35,562 nucleotides of DNA from Cysteiniphilum marinum (GTDB lineage: Bacteria > Pseudomonadota > Gammaproteobacteria > Francisellales > Francisellaceae), in assembly GCF_014857925.1 (NCBI RefSeq), contig NZ_JACYVZ010000028.1, positions 1 to 35,562 on the forward strand. The letters are read 5' to 3'. Within the stretch, counting starts at the first letter, position 1, and every line of letters begins with the position of its first letter. Positions 35,439-35,562 of this stretch are shown piece after piece. The notes under the pieces are model-generated. The model was not told the DNA's origin. It worked only from the letters and a program-made list of their open reading frames with translations, and made no database searches. A program made the translations under genes and the position numbers.

Positions 35439-35562
35439 TGTACCCCCTCAATTTGGGACAGTAAGTCCACCAGAATGAGGAGCAGAAAAATGGCAAAATC
35501 TCGCTACACACAAGAGTTTAAAAATGAATCAGTTAAATTAGCTCTAGAAAAAGATGCTAATC
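35439..35562 (+). mobile_element. Left end of a second, different IS3-family element (partial)
   Basis: The end TGTACCCCCTCAATTTGGGA starts at 35439 with the TG typical of IS3-family elements, and is followed after 51 bases by a transposase orfA. The other end is outside the window. It is inserted in the Fic scrap. Confidence 0.75.
35490..35562 (+). CDS. IS3-family transposase OrfA, N-terminal part
   Basis: The frame starts at the ATG at 35490 and reads MAKSRYTQEFKNESVKLALE then KDAN before the window ends. YTQEFK..SVKLALE is the HTH_Tnp_1 opening of IS3-family OrfA. GAGGAG lies upstream (35477-35482). It is of a different subtype from the OrfA at the left window edge. Confidence 0.8.
   Translation, partial: MAKSRYTQEFKNESVKLALEKDAN

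Overview
The window is about 35.6 kb of AT-rich gammaproteobacterial chromosome. The support is the complete spc and alpha ribosomal operons in standard order, a gammaproteobacterial RlmKL and RpoA, a HolD-like/rimI pair, and a cluster of amino-acid permeases and MFS carriers of the kind seen in the Francisella/Legionella part of the class. My best guess is an order Thiotrichales bacterium near Francisellaceae/Fastidiosibacteraceae. That placement is inference from gene content and protein style, not a database match.

Left part (1-9.8 kb): the edge of an IS3-family element, then minus-strand housekeeping genes: sppA-like protease, aspS, a DUF924 gene, rimI, a HolD-like psi subunit, a DUF4404 gene and a glutaminase. 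Between aspS and the DUF924 gene lies an intergenic repeat cluster. Next come two very AT-rich, unrecognised genes (a HEPN-like protein and a two-TM membrane protein). They are divergent from a full-length ABCB-type exporter, whose 3' end is fused to the remnant of an XRE regulator/antitoxin.

Middle part (9.7-20 kb): rlmKL, a small NTF2-like protein, two related APC amino-acid permeases (the second behind a structured leader that looks like an attenuator or riboswitch), a small secreted protein, a Pht/Fpt-like MFS nutrient carrier, an outer-membrane beta-barrel protein, a Bcr/CflA-like MFS exporter and tRNA-Lys(UUU). This block is mostly transport and envelope.

Right part (20-33.7 kb): the S10, spc and alpha operons, all on the minus strand, from rplC to rplQ, with three well-formed sigma70 promoters and one intrinsic terminator. 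rpsJ, which normally heads the S10 operon, is missing; a roughly 310-nt non-coding leader stands in its place.

Right end (33.7-35.6 kb): a 40-bp tandem repeat, the C-terminal half of a Fic-family gene cut exactly by an IS982-family element, a scrap of a second Fic gene, and the start of a second IS3-family element. The window therefore begins and ends in IS3-type transposase genes, which suggests a contig broken at repeated IS elements and a recombinationally active junction just upstream of the ribosomal cluster.
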